A stretch of 12,059 nucleotides of DNA from Acidimicrobiales bacterium (GCA_013003325.1 JABDJU010000323.1:1-12059); one strand, 5' to 3'; positions 1-7,003 are shown, numbered from the stretch's first letter. A program made the numbers and translations. Notes: generated by a model not told the origin, from the letters alone.

Positions 1-1
1 T

Positions 2-541
2 GAGCACATCGCCGAGGTGGCAAAGGCCTACCCCGACATGACGATCCTGTGGGGTTGTGAACTCAACATCGGCGCCGGGGGAGGACTCGACTATGACGAT
101 GACTTCCGAGCGCTGTTCGACTACACCGTGGCCTCGGTGCACAGCCACTACGACCAATCGGTGAAGGAGCAGACCGCCCGCCTCGTCGCCGCCATCGCCG
201 ACCCGACCGTGAACAGCATCGGACACCTGACCGGCCGCTACATCGGTCGGCGACCCGGCATCGAGATCGATGTCGACGTGGTGCTTGAAGCGCTGTTCCA
301 GTTCGACAAGGCGCTCGAGGTCAACGGTGCCCTTCAAAGACTCGACGCCGCCAGCGACGTGGTCCGCAAGGCGGTCGATCGGGGAGTGAAGCTGGTGATA
401 AACACCGACAGCCACCACACCAGCGAGCTGGGCCGGATCGACTACGGCGTGAAGACCGCCCAGCGCGGCTGGGCTCCCCGTGAGCTGGTGGTGAACACCT
501 GGCCCAAAGACGAGTTCCTCGCCTGGGCCGGGATCGAATAG
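2..541 (+). CDS. PHP-domain metal-dependent phosphoesterase, PolX C-terminal-like (5' end missing)
   Basis: The reading frame is open to the left edge, so only the last 179 residues are present. GTG at 17 is in frame but lies inside the domain and is not taken as the start. The visible part matches the second half of a PHP domain. Numbered from GTG 17, it has the GCELNI segment (Glu15), ASVHSH (His42, His44), a GHLTGR segment (His70) corresponding to the HPTGR of PolX, EVNGALQRLD (PolX EINANPxRLD), INTDSHH (Asp131, His133) and YGVKTAQRGW near the end. These His/Asp/Glu residues are the expected metal ligands of the family. In bacterial PolX this domain follows the polymerase X domain and supplies 3'-5' exonuclease and related phosphoesterase activity in DNA repair. 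The polymerase part would lie outside the window, so a stand-alone PHP hydrolase is also possible. The gene converges on iolD with 6 bp between stop codons. Confidence 0.85.
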   Translation, partial: EHIAEVAKAYPDMTILWGCELNIGAGGGLDYDDDFRALFDYTVASVHSHYDQSVKEQTARLVAAIADPTVNSIGHLTGRYIGRRPGIEIDVDVVLEALFQFDKALEVNGALQRLDAASDVVRKAVDRGVKLVINTDSHHTSELGRIDYGVKTAQRGWAPRELVVNTWPKDEFLAWAGIE

Positions 542-547
542 ACCGGG

Positions 548-2425
548 CTACCAGCCCATGCGCTGGTCGGCCATGGCTTTCTCCATGGCGGCCTTGGCGT
601 CGGTGACGCTCTGGAGCGCCGATACCTCGGGCACACCGACCTCCCAGGAGCAGCCACCCTCGGTCCAGGTGTAGGGGTCGACATCGGTCACGATCACCGT
701 GGTGCGGTCGGCGGAGCGAGCGCGCTCGACCGCCGCCTTCATCTCCGCAATGGTCGAGACGTTCTCGCCGTAGCAGCCCATGGCACGGGCGTGGGCGGCG
801 AAGTCGACCTTCACCAGATCCTCGGCTGCCGGACCGCCACGGCGAGTGTCGGACAGGAGGTTGTTGAACGGCTCACCGCCTTGCCCGATCTGGAGCCGAT
901 TGATCACCGCGAAGCCACCGTTGTCGCACACGAGAACGATCATCTTGTGGCCGGTCAGCACCGAGCTGTACAGGTCACTGTTCATCATGAGATAACTGCC
1001 ATCGCCGACGAAGACGAACACGTCGCCGTCGTCGTGGCGCTCCCGATGGGCCATCGCTGCTCCCCAGCCGCCTGAGATCTCGTAGCCCATGCACGAATAG
1101 CCATATTCGCAATCGAAAGTATGAATTCCCTTGGACCACCAACCGTTGTTCACCTCGCCGGGGAATCCGCCGGCGGCGGCGAGGCACACGTCGTTCTCGG
1201 TTGCGACGTCGTTGACCGCCCTGACGACCGTCGCGTACGACAGCGGTTCACCGTCGGCGGGAGCGGTGCCGATGGCATCGAGGTAGGACCGGAGGCCTTC
1301 CTTGTTGTCAGCCGCTAGCTCTGTCCATGCGTCGTGGGCGTGGTAGTCGGAGGTCAAACTGGCCAGTTCTCGCAGAGTCTCGCGAGCATCGCCCACCACC
1401 GGCACCGAACGATGTTTCTGGGCATCGAACCTGGTGGTGTTGATATTCACGAAGATCGTGTTGTCGTTGGTGAACAGCGTCCAAGAGCCGGTGGTGAAGT
1501 CTTGGAGGCGGCAGCCAACGGTGATGATCACGTCGGCTTCGGCGGCCATGTTGTTGGCAGCCTCTGATCCGGTGACGCCGATCGGTCCGATGTAGCTGGG
1601 ATCGTCGCCGAGCAGCGACGACTTGCCGGCCACGGTCTCGACCACTGGAATCCCTCGTTGCAGGGCAAACGCCTGAAGTTCGGCCTCGGCCACCGAGTAG
1701 TGCACCCCTCCGCCGGCGATGATCAGCGGCGTGTTGGCCTCGTTGATGATGCGGGCTGCGTCGACCACCTCACTGCTGTCGGGGCGGGGCCTGGGGACCT
1801 CGTGGACGACCGGTTCGAAGAATCGGGCGGGATAGTCGAAGGCGGTGGCCTGGATATCTTGGGGGAGACCGATGAAGGCCGGTCCTCGCGTGGCCGGATC
1901 GAGCATCTGCGACGTGGCAGCCGGCAGAGCCTGGAGGATCTGCGCGGGGTGGGTGATCCGATCCCAGAACATCGTGACGGCTCGGAAGGCGTCGTTCACG
2001 GTGGTCGAAGGTGATCCGAAGTGTTCAACCTGCTGGAGCACCGGATCGGGAATGCGGCTCGTGAAGCTGTCTCCGCTGAAGATCAGCAGCGGCAGGCGGT
2101 TCGACATCGCCACGCCGGCGGCGGTGACCATGTTTGTGGCGCCGGGACCGACCGAGCTGGTGGCGGTCATGATCTGGCGGCCCTTCATCGCCTTGTTGTA
2201 GGCGATGGCGGCGAGTGCCATGCCCTGTTCGTTCTGGCCCCGCCATGTGGGGAGGTCGTCGCCGGCCTGTTGTAGCGAATGGCCCAGGCAGGTCACGTTG
2301 CCGTGGCCGAAGATGGCGAACACGCCGGGAAACAGGGGGGCTTCGGTGCCGTCTTCGAGACGGGTCCGTTGGGCCACCATCCAGCGGACAATGGCTTCGG
2401 ACGTGGTCAAACGCACAGTCTCCAT
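548..2425 (-). CDS. iolD: 3D-(3,5/4)-trihydroxycyclohexane-1,2-dione hydrolase, ThDP-dependent (IolD family)
   Basis: IolD opens the ring of trihydroxycyclohexane-1,2-dione to 5-deoxy-glucuronate in myo-inositol catabolism, using thiamine diphosphate and Mg2+ in the cytoplasm. The 625-residue protein has the usual family length and the acetolactate-synthase-like three-domain order. The N-terminal PYR domain carries GHGNV and RGQNEQGMA, whose Glu66 is the expected cofactor-activating residue, followed by SSVGPGATN. The central domain has LIIAGGGVHYS. The C-terminal PP domain has LEYGYSCMGYE-like residues and the ThDP/Mg motif from GDGS (474-476) to CDNGGF (Asp501-Asn502). EYGYSCMGYE and the DPVLQQ segment separate IolD from ordinary acetolactate synthases. 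I chose ATG 2425 because AGGG lies 7 nt upstream; GTG 2431 sits on top of that signal. No other inositol gene is in the window. Another ring-dione ThDP hydrolase of the same family remains possible. Confidence 0.9.
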   Translation of the reverse strand: METVRLTTSEAIVRWMVAQRTRLEDGTEAPLFPGVFAIFGHGNVTCLGHSLQQAGDDLPTWRGQNEQGMALAAIAYNKAMKGRQIMTATSSVGPGATNMVTAAGVAMSNRLPLLIFSGDSFTSRIPDPVLQQVEHFGSPSTTVNDAFRAVTMFWDRITHPAQILQALPAATSQMLDPATRGPAFIGLPQDIQATAFDYPARFFEPVVHEVPRPRPDSSEVVDAARIINEANTPLIIAGGGVHYSVAEAELQAFALQRGIPVVETVAGKSSLLGDDPSYIGPIGVTGSEAANNMAAEADVIITVGCRLQDFTTGSWTLFTNDNTIFVNINTTRFDAQKHRSVPVVGDARETLRELASLTSDYHAHDAWTELAADNKEGLRSYLDAIGTAPADGEPLSYATVVRAVNDVATENDVCLAAAGGFPGEVNNGWWSKGIHTFDCEYGYSCMGYEISGGWGAAMAHRERHDDGDVFVFVGDGSYLMMNSDLYSSVLTGHKMIVLVCDNGGFAVINRLQIGQGGEPFNNLLSDTRRGGPAAEDLVKVDFAAHARAMGCYGENVSTIAEMKAAVERARSADRTTVIVTDVDPYTWTEGGCSWEVGVPEVSALQSVTDAKAAMEKAMADQRMGW

Positions 2426-2498
2426 CGCCACACCCTATGAGGTACCGCCTCGGCTAATCCAGTATCCAACGGCTCTGGTTCCGGCTAGACCTGTAGCC
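2426..2498. promoter_or_regulatory. Divergent promoter region between iolD and the Eis-like gene
   Basis: This 73-bp spacer separates the ATG of iolD (minus) from the ATG of the acetyltransferase (plus) and must hold both promoters unless they reach into coding sequence. On the minus strand GATACT (about 2472-2467) is a plausible -10 for iolD. The plus strand has no convincing -10/-35 pair and no good Shine-Dalgarno before ATG 2499, so that message may have a short or no leader. I see no clear operator palindrome. Confidence 0.4.
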
Positions 2499-3764
2499 AT
2501 GGAGAACCACGCTCTCGAACTGGTCGACTTCGACTTCGACCGTGACATGGATGACGTTCTGGCGATGTGGAAAGAGGTCGGCTGGTGCGACGAGGAGCGT
2601 ACGGAACCCTTCGTCCGCGAGTTCTTTCAGGCCAACGACGGCCGGTCGGTCGTGGCGCGGTTGAACGGCCGAGCCGAATCTGTGGCCCATCGATCGTTGG
2701 GATCGATCAAATACGGCGCGGACCGTGAGCTCTCCGCCGGCGCCATCACGGCGGTGACCACCAGCCGGATCGGCCGGCGACTCCGGGGCGCATCGCGGCT
2801 TACCGCCCGTTCGGTGGCCACGCTCGGGGGCGAGGGGTGTGCCATCGCGCTGCTGGGAATGTTCGAACAGGGCTTCTACGACCGGTTCGGGTTCGGGGTC
2901 GGCCCGTACGAACACGTGGTCCGAGTGAGCCCCGGGTCGCTGCGGGTGCCATGCGAGTACCGGACGCCCGAACGGTTCGATTTCGAGAATCACAGCGAAG
3001 AGCTGTACGAGGCCGTGGTGCGGCGTCACCGGGGCCACGGCGGCCTGCTGATCGGCGGTGAGCGGGCCGCCAGGACCATCGTGATGCTCGACCAGCAATC
3101 ATCGGTCTATGGGTACCGAACCGACGGGGTGCTCAGTCACTGGATCGCAGTCGAGCATCAGGGCGAGCATGGCCCGGACAACGTGATCGCCTGGGCGTAC
3201 GAAACCCCCGCCCAGTGCCTCGAACTGCTCCGCCTGTGCCAAGAGTGGTCCGACCAGACCGACGTGATCCGCTTCACTGAGCCGGTGTGGCTGCAGGCCC
3301 AAGATTTCATCGATGCCCCGGGCACGAATCGACGTCGAACCCACGGGAGCAAGGCATCGGTCAGCACCGAGGCCTTCGCCTGGTGGCAGATCCGAATCCT
3401 CGATCTCGCCGCTTGTGTACGACCGATGGTTGCCGTCGAGGATCCATTCGATGTGGTCGTCGATCTGAGCGATCCGATCGGCTCCCACCTGGTCGACAGC
3501 GGCTACGACGGGTCGTGGGAGCCGCTGACCGGGCTCTGGCGGCTTTCGTTCTCCGAGTCTCACTCGGCTGAACGGCTACCCGATGGATCGGAGGCGGCCG
3601 ACCTCACCACATCGGTGAATGCCTTGTCGCGCTGGTGGCTGGGGGTGTTGCCGGCCTCCGCCCTCGCCGCTGTCGGTCAGATGGACGGCGACCCGGCCAT
3701 CTTCGAACGGCTCGATTTGTTGACCGCACACCTTCCCCGGCCGCAGCCCGGCTGGGATTTCTAG
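2499..3764 (+). CDS. Eis-like GNAT N-acetyltransferase with C-terminal SCP2-like domain
   Basis: The 421-residue protein has the layout of mycobacterial Eis: an N-terminal GNAT domain, a second GNAT-like domain and a sterol-carrier-like C-terminal domain. GNAT signs are strand AGAITAVTT (about 80-88) followed by an acetyl-CoA loop R94-L-R-G97-A-S. The segment FEQGFYDRFGFG (122-133) matches the Eis YxRFGYG motif, and Tyr127 sits where the family has its general acid. The C-terminal domain has LSRWWLGVLPASALAAVG and ends in GWDF; in Eis the carboxylate of the terminal Phe is catalytic, and that Phe is kept here. Eis enzymes acetylate amines, including aminoglycosides and lysines on proteins, but the substrate cannot be read from sequence. 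The acetyl-CoA loop is about three residues longer than in Eis. ATG 2499 is chosen because similarity begins there; the frame stays open further 5' only as antisense of iolD. Confidence 0.85.
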   Translation: MENHALELVDFDFDRDMDDVLAMWKEVGWCDEERTEPFVREFFQANDGRSVVARLNGRAESVAHRSLGSIKYGADRELSAGAITAVTTSRIGRRLRGASRLTARSVATLGGEGCAIALLGMFEQGFYDRFGFGVGPYEHVVRVSPGSLRVPCEYRTPERFDFENHSEELYEAVVRRHRGHGGLLIGGERAARTIVMLDQQSSVYGYRTDGVLSHWIAVEHQGEHGPDNVIAWAYETPAQCLELLRLCQEWSDQTDVIRFTEPVWLQAQDFIDAPGTNRRRTHGSKASVSTEAFAWWQIRILDLAACVRPMVAVEDPFDVVVDLSDPIGSHLVDSGYDGSWEPLTGLWRLSFSESHSAERLPDGSEAADLTTSVNALSRWWLGVLPASALAAVGQMDGDPAIFERLDLLTAHLPRPQPGWDF

Positions 3765-4357
3765 ATCAGCGTCAGTCGTTCGAACATCGAGCGCACGATG
3801 CGGGCGGTTGCCCCCCACAGGGTGTCACCTTCGAGTTCGAAAAATGTGATCGGGAAACCCTCAAACGAGCCGTTCGGTGTCATCTGGCGGAACCAGATCT
3901 CCTCCCGGTAGATGTCGGGCCTGAGCAGCTCGGCGATCGAGACGATCACCACATCGTCGACTTCTTCGGGCGAGAGCCGGAGGTCGTGGGGTCGCTCGGG
4001 AAGCACGCCCAGAATCGGCACGATGTTGGCCGGGCTCGTCACGGTGGTCAGCCGTTCCAGTTCCCCCACGATCTCGACGGTGTAGGGGCGCAGGCCGATC
4101 TCTTCTTCCGATTCCCGAAGTGCGGTGTCGACCAGATCGCGATCCTCGGGGTCTTTGCGTCCGCCAGGAAACGACACCTGGCCGGCGTGGGAGCGCAGAT
4201 GCCAGGCTCGACGAGTGAACACGACCTCGGGCCCTTCCGGAGTGTCGTAGATCGGAACCAGCACGGCTGAGGGAGCCTTGCCATTTGCCGGTGGCGGCTC
4301 GGGGTGACCCGGTTGTTCGGCGTCGGCCAGCGACACCAGTTCGTCGAGCGTGGGCAC
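3761..4357 (-). CDS. Nudix hydrolase, CoA diphosphatase-like (NudL/YeaB type)
   Basis: The 198-residue protein has a Nudix fold with the extra signature of the CoA pyrophosphatase subfamily, FTRRAWHLRSHAGQVSFPGG (about 48-67), running directly into the Nudix box GRKDPED..LVDTALRESEEEIGL. The REsEEEiG core supplies the Mg2+ ligands; the upstream Glu of the generic box is Asp, as in E. coli NudL. Members split CoA or oxidised CoA into 4'-phosphopantetheine and 3',5'-ADP, though other substrates are possible. GTG 4357 is the first usual start codon after a stop, but its ribosome site is weak. The frame stays open upstream into the end of the preceding gene, so the N-terminus is uncertain. It is the last gene of the minus-strand group, 98 bp after the small protein. 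TACGCT at 4397-4392 on the minus strand could be an internal -10. Its TAG stop shares the CTAG at 3761-3764 with the opposing gene. Confidence 0.85.
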   Translation of the reverse strand: MPTLDELVSLADAEQPGHPEPPPANGKAPSAVLVPIYDTPEGPEVVFTRRAWHLRSHAGQVSFPGGRKDPEDRDLVDTALRESEEEIGLRPYTVEIVGELERLTTVTSPANIVPILGVLPERPHDLRLSPEEVDDVVIVSIAELLRPDIYREEIWFRQMTPNGSFEGFPITFFELEGDTLWGATARIVRSMFERLTLI

Positions 4358-4455
4358 CCGATCGAGGTCGGACCACGCCGCCGGCGAGCCGAGCGTAGCG
4401 CCCGGAGGCCGTGGGATTTCCTGGTCGCCGCCCCGACCCGGTGGCGGATCGAAAC

Positions 4456-4608
4456 TCAGGACAGCTCCCGGCCCGCCAGCTCGTGGAGAAGCTCTTTCAT
4501 GCCCCCGTGCTTGAGGTTCTTCAGCACCGTTCCCGGGGTGGCGTCACCCTTCTCCCACTCCATCCAGAAGTCGAGCAGCTTGTTCGGATCCGGGGGAGGA
4601 ATCTCCAT
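4456..4608 (-). CDS. Small conserved actinobacterial protein, 50 aa, function unknown
   Basis: This 50-residue protein begins MEIPPPDPNKLLDFWMEWEKG and continues with DATPGTVLKNLKHGGMKELLHELA. The pattern of a PDP start, an aromatic/acidic WMEWE helix, a PG turn and an LKxxGxxxLL helix resembles tiny helical proteins I recall from many actinobacterial genomes; I cannot name the family. The order reads as two amphipathic helices joined by a Thr-Pro-Gly turn, with no signal peptide, membrane segment or cysteine. ATG 4608 is chosen because the conserved part begins there, 14 nt after the stop of the DM13 gene, which implies co-transcription. The Shine-Dalgarno is weak, so translational coupling is likely. 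Its size suggests a binding partner or regulator rather than an enzyme, but that is inference. Confidence 0.7.
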   Translation of the reverse strand: MEIPPPDPNKLLDFWMEWEKGDATPGTVLKNLKHGGMKELLHELAGRELS

Positions 4609-4622
4609 GGGCTGAATGGTAT

Positions 4623-5216
4623 CTAGGCCAGTTCGGCTTCTGTGAAGCTCACCCCGAACCGGACGCACCAGATATCGACCACCGTGAAGCGGCTCAGATC
4701 GGTGCCGGCCGGAATCTCATAGTTCTGGCTACCGATGTTGCCCTTCAGGTCGCCGAGATCGATGTAGTCGTCCGATCCGTCGTTGGCCCGCAGGTACACG
4801 TTGAGGTCGGGGCCGTTGTCGGTGCTGAAGTTCTCTTCGAACCGCAGGAAGGTCTGGTTGCCGTCGGTCAGGACCACGGCGTCGCCGCTGCCGGCATGGA
4901 TGGCGGAGTCTTCGAACGAACCGCTGGCCACCGTCTGGACCACGGGTTCTGTGGCCACCGGCTCGTTCTCCATGGCCTCATCTTCCATGGCGTCGTCTTC
5001 CATCGCCTCGTCGGCCATTTCGTCTTCGGCCATTTCGTCGGTCGGTTCGGCGGTTGTGGCGCCACTGGCGAATACCGGGCCGGCCTCACTCACTTCGTTG
5101 TCGATGAAGGCGGTGTGGATGCCGAAGACGCCGAAGGCCAGAAAGAGGACCAATGCGAGGCCGGCCAACCCTGCGGCTCCAACCAGTGCCTTGTGATTCT
5201 GGATGAACTCTTTCAC
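4623..5216 (-). CDS. Membrane-anchored DM13-domain protein with acidic repeat linker
   Basis: The 197-residue protein has a short cytoplasmic N-terminus, one membrane segment (about 9-33, rich in Ala/Leu/Gly), an acidic low-complexity linker of Met/Glu/Asp/Ala five-residue repeats (about 59-85), and a C-terminal DM13 domain (98-196). DM13 signs are FEDSAIHAGSGDAVV, FLRFEENFSTDNGPDLNVYL, YIDLGDLKGNIGSQNYEIP and VDIWCVRFGVSF with the conserved Cys184. DM13 is an extracytoplasmic domain proposed to carry out redox or electron transfer through this cysteine; its job in bacteria is not settled. GTG 5216 is chosen because GGGAG lies 7 nt upstream and the membrane segment follows at once; longer in-frame versions add an unlikely leader. 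It is the first gene of a minus-strand group with the 50-aa protein and the Nudix hydrolase, and diverges from the ycaQ-like gene. Confidence 0.88.
   Translation of the reverse strand: MKEFIQNHKALVGAAGLAGLALVLFLAFGVFGIHTAFIDNEVSEAGPVFASGATTAEPTDEMAEDEMADEAMEDDAMEDEAMENEPVATEPVVQTVASGSFEDSAIHAGSGDAVVLTDGNQTFLRFEENFSTDNGPDLNVYLRANDGSDDYIDLGDLKGNIGSQNYEIPAGTDLSRFTVVDIWCVRFGVSFTEAELA
4967..5041 (-). repeat. Five 15-bp degenerate tandem repeats coding the acidic linker
   Basis: Five consecutive 15-bp units (4967, 4982, 4997, 5012, 5027) encode EM-A-E/D-D/E-type pentapeptides. The two copies at 5012 and 5027 are almost identical (cggccatttcgtc shared). The other three share an ttccat/ctccat core. 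The array stays in frame, so unit gain or loss would only change linker length between the membrane segment and the DM13 domain. Confidence 0.8.
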
Positions 5217-5325
5217 GGTCTTTCTCCCATCGCGGTCAACTGTGATGAACTGCCCGACACAATGCCCAACCAACCATAAAGCTCGGGTACATAAAGCTCG
5301 GTTATGAGGCACACTTGGCACTCGA
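5217..5325. promoter_or_regulatory. Divergent promoter region with a 12-bp direct repeat
   Basis: This 109-bp spacer separates the DM13 gene (minus) from the ycaQ-like gene (plus). It contains CATAAAGCTCGG twice, at 5275-5286 and 5290-5301, a perfect 12-bp repeat with a 15-bp period. TATGAG at 5303-5308 is a possible -10 for the plus-strand gene, giving a leader of only about 10 nt. The minus-strand gene has a good ribosome site (GGGAG) just before its GTG. The repeat could be a regulator binding site or a duplicated promoter element. Confidence 0.5.
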
Positions 5326-6495
5326 ATGGATCGTTCCGCCGCCCGCCGAATCGCCCTCGCCGCTCAGGGGTTCACCGACCCTCGCCCGGCCAAGGTGACC
5401 GCCCGCCAGTTCGCCCGGGCCCTCGACCGGATGCAGATCTTGCAGCTCGACTCGGTCAATGTGATCACCCGCAGTCACTTCCTGCCGATGCTGGCCCGGC
5501 TCGGTCCCTACGAACCCGATCACCTCGATCGATGGCTGTGGCGCAGCGGACGCAACATGGAGTTCCTGGCCCACGAGGCCTCCATCACCAGCGCTGCCCT
5601 CCGACCGCTGCTGGCCCATCGATTTGACCGGCTGACGTGGCGCAAGGCGGTCCAGCTCCGCAAGGACCAACCGGGCTACATCGAGTCGGTGTTGGCCGAG
5701 ATCGAAGCCCACGGCCCACTCTCGGTGTCGGATCTCGCCGACCCCGGCAAACGGCACGGCCCCTGGTGGGGCAATCCCAAAGGCAAGACGGCGCTGGTGT
5801 GCCTGTACAACTCGGGCTCGATCACGGTCGCAAACCGAACCAAGAACTTCCTGACCCAATACGACCTTCCCGAGCGGGTGCTGCCCCAACACGTTCTCGA
5901 CGAACCGGTTCATTCGAAAGAGGACGCCGAGCGGGAGCTGTTGATGCTCGGCGCTCGCGCCCACGGGGTTGGAACGGCCACCGACATCGCCGATTACTTC
6001 AGGATCAAAATGCCCGCCGCCAGACCCCTTCTCAAGGAGCTGGTAGCCGACGGTCGGCTGATCAAAACCGAGGTCGAGGGGTGGGGCCAGCCTGCCTACT
6101 TTCACCCCGACGCAAGACGGCCCCGCCGGGTCGAGGCGCGGGCGCTGCTCAGTCCGTTCGACCCGGTCGTATGGTTTCGGCCCCGGGCTGAGCGGTTGTT
6201 CGACTTTCACTACCGCATCGAGATCTACACCCCAGAACCCAAACGGATCTACGGCTACTACGTGCTGCCATTTTTGCTCGACGAAGAGATCGTGGGCCGG
6301 GTCGACCTCAAAGCCGACCGGAACGCGTCGGTGCTGATCGCCAAAGGCACATATGCCGAACCGGGTCACGATCACGACCGAATCGCCCCGCCGCTGGCTG
6401 AGTCGCTGCGGGAACTGGCCGGGTTTCTCGACCTCGACTCGGTAGAAGTCGCGCCGAGAGGCGACCTCGCCGCGACCTTGAACGCAGTGCTCTGA
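5326..6495 (+). CDS. YcaQ/AlkZ-like winged-helix DNA glycosylase (HTH_42 family)
   Basis: The 389-residue protein matches the HTH_42 (former DUF1006) family throughout. N-terminal LQLDSVNVITRSHFLPMLAR (39-58) is the hallmark segment and contains Q40-L41-D42. The QxD form is associated with YcaQ-like enzymes, whereas AlkZ-like antibiotic-resistance glycosylases have QxQ. A central WWGNPKGKTALVCLYNSG segment (147-164) is followed by a winged-helix portion (about 215-250). C-terminal LLSPFDPVVW...RAERLFDFHYRIEIYTP and KRIYGYYVLPFLLDEEIVGRVDLKADR complete the fold. E. coli YcaQ (AlkX) removes alkylated bases and unhooks interstrand crosslinks, so a cytoplasmic DNA repair role is likely. ATG 5326 is the first start consistent with similarity; it has no clear Shine-Dalgarno. 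Its stop overlaps the next start by one base (TGATG). Substrate range is not readable here. Confidence 0.88.
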   Translation: MDRSAARRIALAAQGFTDPRPAKVTARQFARALDRMQILQLDSVNVITRSHFLPMLARLGPYEPDHLDRWLWRSGRNMEFLAHEASITSAALRPLLAHRFDRLTWRKAVQLRKDQPGYIESVLAEIEAHGPLSVSDLADPGKRHGPWWGNPKGKTALVCLYNSGSITVANRTKNFLTQYDLPERVLPQHVLDEPVHSKEDAERELLMLGARAHGVGTATDIADYFRIKMPAARPLLKELVADGRLIKTEVEGWGQPAYFHPDARRPRRVEARALLSPFDPVVWFRPRAERLFDFHYRIEIYTPEPKRIYGYYVLPFLLDEEIVGRVDLKADRNASVLIAKGTYAEPGHDHDRIAPPLAESLRELAGFLDLDSVEVAPRGDLAATLNAVL

Positions 6496-6923
6496 TGCGG
6501 ATCAAGAAGTCGACCTACCGCTCGATCGAGCGTCATGCCCCGGTGGTCGGCGCGGTCAGCGCCGTCGTGATGGTGACGGCGATGTTCCTGGGCTGGTTTC
6601 GCAGCGGAAGTCGCATGCGCAACAGCTTCGAGATGTTCCGGATTCCCCAACAGCTCGGGCTCGACGGCTTCGCCACCATCCGCCTGGTCTGGTTTCTGGT
6701 CCCGGTGCTGGCCGCCGGGGTGGTCGGGTTCTCGGTGCTGCGACGCCCCGGGTGGGCCGGTCTGCTCGGAATAGTCCAGGCACTGGTGGGCGCCTCGGTG
6801 GCGCTGGTTGTGCTGTTCAGCGACCTTGACACCGGCTTCGGACCGGCGCTCACGCTCGCCACCGCTCTTTCGCTGCTTGCAGCAGCGTTCGGGATGGCGC
6901 TGACCTCGGGATCTCCGAGCTGA
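6495..6923 (+). CDS. Four-helix integral membrane protein of unknown function
   Basis: I do not recognise a family for this 142-residue protein. It has a basic N-terminus (MRIKKSTYRS) and four hydrophobic segments at about 15-34, 64-82, 87-108 and 115-137, with both ends predicted on the cytoplasmic side. A loop of about 30 residues (35-63) containing RSGSRMRNSFEMFRIPQQ separates helices 1 and 2. There is no cysteine or histidine cluster that would suggest metal or heme binding. The ATG overlaps the stop of the ycaQ-like gene (TGATG, 6493-6497), which indicates translational coupling and one transcript. The pairing of a DNA glycosylase with a small membrane protein has no obvious functional reason. 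Many actinobacteria carry similar small multi-pass proteins next to unrelated genes, so the link may be only organisational. Confidence 0.75.
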   Translation: MRIKKSTYRSIERHAPVVGAVSAVVMVTAMFLGWFRSGSRMRNSFEMFRIPQQLGLDGFATIRLVWFLVPVLAAGVVGFSVLRRPGWAGLLGIVQALVGASVALVVLFSDLDTGFGPALTLATALSLLAAAFGMALTSGSPS

Positions 6924-7003
6924 GATGAATATCCCACGCTACTAAAGGGAAGTACCTGTTTGTACCGACGTTTCTCGGAGGTCTCACGAAAGACGCGGCA
7001 TCC
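6924..7003 (+). promoter_or_regulatory. Leader region with a displaced Shine-Dalgarno
   Basis: The 80-bp gap between the membrane protein and the large acidic protein has a strong GGAGG at 6977-6981, but the first ATG of the downstream gene is 22 nt beyond it. No ATG, GTG or TTG is in frame at the normal spacing; the codon about 5 nt after GGAGG is ACG. A more A/T-rich stretch (6930-6960) could hold the promoter, but I see no convincing -10/-35 pair. Confidence 0.35.

Noticed and set aside
2205..2498. In-frame N-terminal extension of the Eis-like protein by 98 residues
   Set aside because: The extension lies antisense to the start of iolD and has no Eis similarity; the family match begins at ATG 2499.
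4358..4455. Extra gene or longer Nudix N-terminus in the 98-bp gap
   Set aside because: The Nudix frame is open there but has no ATG, GTG or TTG, and the translation is Pro/Gly-rich with no family similarity I can see.
5302..6375. Long open frame on the minus strand (357 codons) across the ycaQ-like gene
   Set aside because: It is antisense to a well-supported gene, has no recognisable domain, and long antisense frames are expected with strong G/C third-position bias.
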